From NCBI GenBank assembly GCA_964565935.1, contig CAZMGW010000031.1, forward strand, positions 1 through 15,017: DNA of 15,017 nucleotides, in the 5' to 3' direction. The position numbers and the translations under genes were made by a program. The notes under the pieces are model-generated. The model saw nothing but the letters and a program-made list of their open reading frames with translations, was not told where the DNA came from and made no database searches. This DNA comes from JBAXAM01 sp964565935. GTDB taxonomy: Bacteria > Pseudomonadota > Gammaproteobacteria > UBA9339. This document shows, in pieces, positions 14,027 to 15,017 of this stretch; the first letter of the stretch is position 1, and every line of letters starts with the position of its first letter.

Positions 14027-14057
14027 ACTTTCAAATATAATTAATAACAGAGCTAAA

Positions 14058-14489
14058 ATGACTACATGGATATTAGTTGCTAATGCGGCCGAAGCTAAGC
14101 TTTTAACTTCAGAAAATTTGCGTATCGGTGAATTAAAGTTATTGCGTGAACTTACACATCCCGATAGTAGAAAAAAAATTACGGATCTAATGTCAGATAA
14201 ACCAGGGCATTATAAAACCGATACAGGTGCGTATGGCGCTTTTAGCAAAAATGATCCGAAGGAAGTCGAAGCCGAGCATTTTGCAATGCAGTTAGCGCAT
14301 GAATTAAAGGCTGGTTGGGACCAAAATCAGTACAAACATTTGGTTATAGTTACCCCAGCGCATTTTTATGGAATAATAAAAAAGCACCTTGATAATCATC
14401 TCGCGGATATAGTGCACATCTCTAAGGATTATACGAAATACACACTAATAAAATTGGTGGCCAGTTTAAAAGAGCATTTGTTTATATAA
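14058..14489 (+). CDS. Host attachment protein family (eRF1-like fold relative)
   Basis: This 143-residue soluble protein has an N-terminal TTWILVANAAEAKLL and a central PHYKTD-like G-H-Y-K-T-D-T-G-A-Y-G region. These mark the 'protein required for attachment to host cells' family, named from an Agrobacterium phenotype and thought to share an ancestor with archaeal release-factor-like domains. The second half has LVIVTPAHFYGIIKKHL, as usual in the family. The cellular role is not established. It has no signal peptide, so a direct adhesin role is doubtful. The start is ATG 14058, after a short leader from a good promoter; the ribosome site is weak. The gene is divergent from the msh operon and convergent with nadB, with a gap of 12 nt. 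Confidence 0.85.
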   Translation: MTTWILVANAAEAKLLTSENLRIGELKLLRELTHPDSRKKITDLMSDKPGHYKTDTGAYGAFSKNDPKEVEAEHFAMQLAHELKAGWDQNQYKHLVIVTPAHFYGIIKKHLDNHLADIVHISKDYTKYTLIKLVASLKEHLFI

Positions 14490-14501
14490 AACCATTTACG
14501 A

Positions 14502-15017
14502 TCAGCTCTTTCTCTTTTCTGCCAGATGATCTAAATTGTAATGCAATCCGCGGTTTTCTTTTCTTGCTGATGCGGATTGAATGATTATATCGGCAATTAC
14601 CACTAGGTTACGCAATTCGAGCAGGTTTTTGCTTATTCTGAAATTGCTATAATATTCTTGCACTTCGGACTTAAGTAACTCAATTCTATGTCGTGCTCGT
14701 TCCAAGCGTTTGTTGGTGCGGACAATGCCGACATAATCCCACATCAAACGCCGTACTTCTCCCCAATTGTGAGTCACTACAATTTCTTCATCAGAATCAG
14801 TGACTTGTGATTCATCCCAAGGTTGTGCGGGTTCGGGTGGTTCAATGGTTGCAATGGTTTGTTTGATATCATCGCTTGCAGCCTTGCCATAAACGATGCA
14901 TTCAAGCAGTGAGTTGCTGGCGATGCGATTGGCGCCGTGTAAGCCAGTGCAAGAGGTTTCGCCGATCGCATATAAACCAGGCAAGCTGGTGCGGCCGCGT
15001 TTATCAACCACAACGCC
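14502..15017 (-). CDS. nadB: L-aspartate oxidase NadB, C-terminal part (cut by the window edge)
   Basis: Only the last 172 codons are present; the reading frame is open to the right edge. L-aspartate oxidase is an FAD flavoprotein that oxidises aspartate to iminoaspartate, the first step of NAD synthesis. GLYAIGETSCTGLHGANR followed by ASNSLLECIVYG, near the start of the visible part, is the conserved FAD-site segment shared with fumarate reductase relatives and characteristic of NadB. The C-terminal helical domain follows, ending with E-N-R-G-L-H-Y-N-L-D-H. It stops with TGA at 14504-14502. No functional link to the pilus genes is apparent. Confidence 0.93.
   Translation of the reverse strand, partial: GVVVDKRGRTSLPGLYAIGETSCTGLHGANRIASNSLLECIVYGKAASDDIKQTIATIEPPEPAQPWDESQVTDSDEEIVVTHNWGEVRRLMWDYVGIVRTNKRLERARHRIELLKSEVQEYYSNFRISKNLLELRNLVVIADIIIQSASARKENRGLHYNLDHLAEKRKS

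Noticed and set aside
13998..14057. Twenty-residue N-terminal extension of the host-attachment-family protein from TTG 13998.
   Set aside because: That stretch is the promoter (-35 and -10 boxes), and the family begins at the residues encoded from ATG 14058.
1..15017. Insertion sequences, tRNA or rRNA genes, CRISPR arrays or phage attachment sites.
   Set aside because: Both strands were scanned by eye; no transposase, cloverleaf, regularly spaced repeats or integrase was found, and there is no long non-coding stretch to hold them.

Overview
The window carries an MSHA-type (mannose-sensitive haemagglutinin-like) type IV pilus locus from an AT-rich gammaproteobacterium. The gene order mshI-I2-J-K-L-M-N-E-G, the MshA-like prepilins and the MshK, MshL and MshN types are those of gammaproteobacterial msh loci. 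The genus cannot be read from the sequence. Almost all the DNA is coding and base composition looks even throughout.

Layout from left to right. Positions 1-153 (minus) hold the N-terminal 51 codons of a first MshA-like prepilin, cut by the window edge. Positions 264-2891 (minus) encode a large STT3-family oligosaccharyltransferase. Positions 2964-3416 (minus) encode a complete second MshA-like prepilin, separated from the transferase by a strong intrinsic terminator and an 18-bp palindrome. At 3547-4575 (plus) lies pilT, the retraction ATPase, divergent from the prepilin and sharing a short intergenic region with overlapping promoters. From 13898 down to 4583 (minus) runs one tight assembly operon: mshI (PilM-like), mshI2 (PilN-like), mshJ (PilO-like), mshK, mshL (secretin), mshM (ExeA-like ATPase), mshN (TPR), mshE (assembly ATPase with a c-di-GMP-binding-type N-domain) and mshG (platform). 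Most junctions overlap by 1-8 nt. At 14058-14489 (plus) is a gene of the 'host attachment protein' family, divergent from the operon with its own promoter. At 14502-15017 (minus) is the C-terminal part of nadB (L-aspartate oxidase).

How the genes fit together: MshI/I2/J/K/M/N build the inner-membrane alignment complex, MshL is the outer-membrane pore, MshE on MshG drives polymerisation of the MshA-like pilins, and PilT would power retraction. The most unusual element is the STT3 oligosaccharyltransferase lying between two prepilin genes. The adjacent pilin has a D-V-N-V-T site (residues 78-82) matching the bacterial extended N-glycosylation sequon D/E-x-N-x-S/T. This suggests, but does not prove, a pilus whose major subunit is N-glycosylated by a dedicated en-bloc transferase. 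No glycan synthesis genes, flippase, prepilin peptidase or minor pilin genes (mshB/C/D/O/P/Q type) are in the window; the minor pilins may lie to its left.
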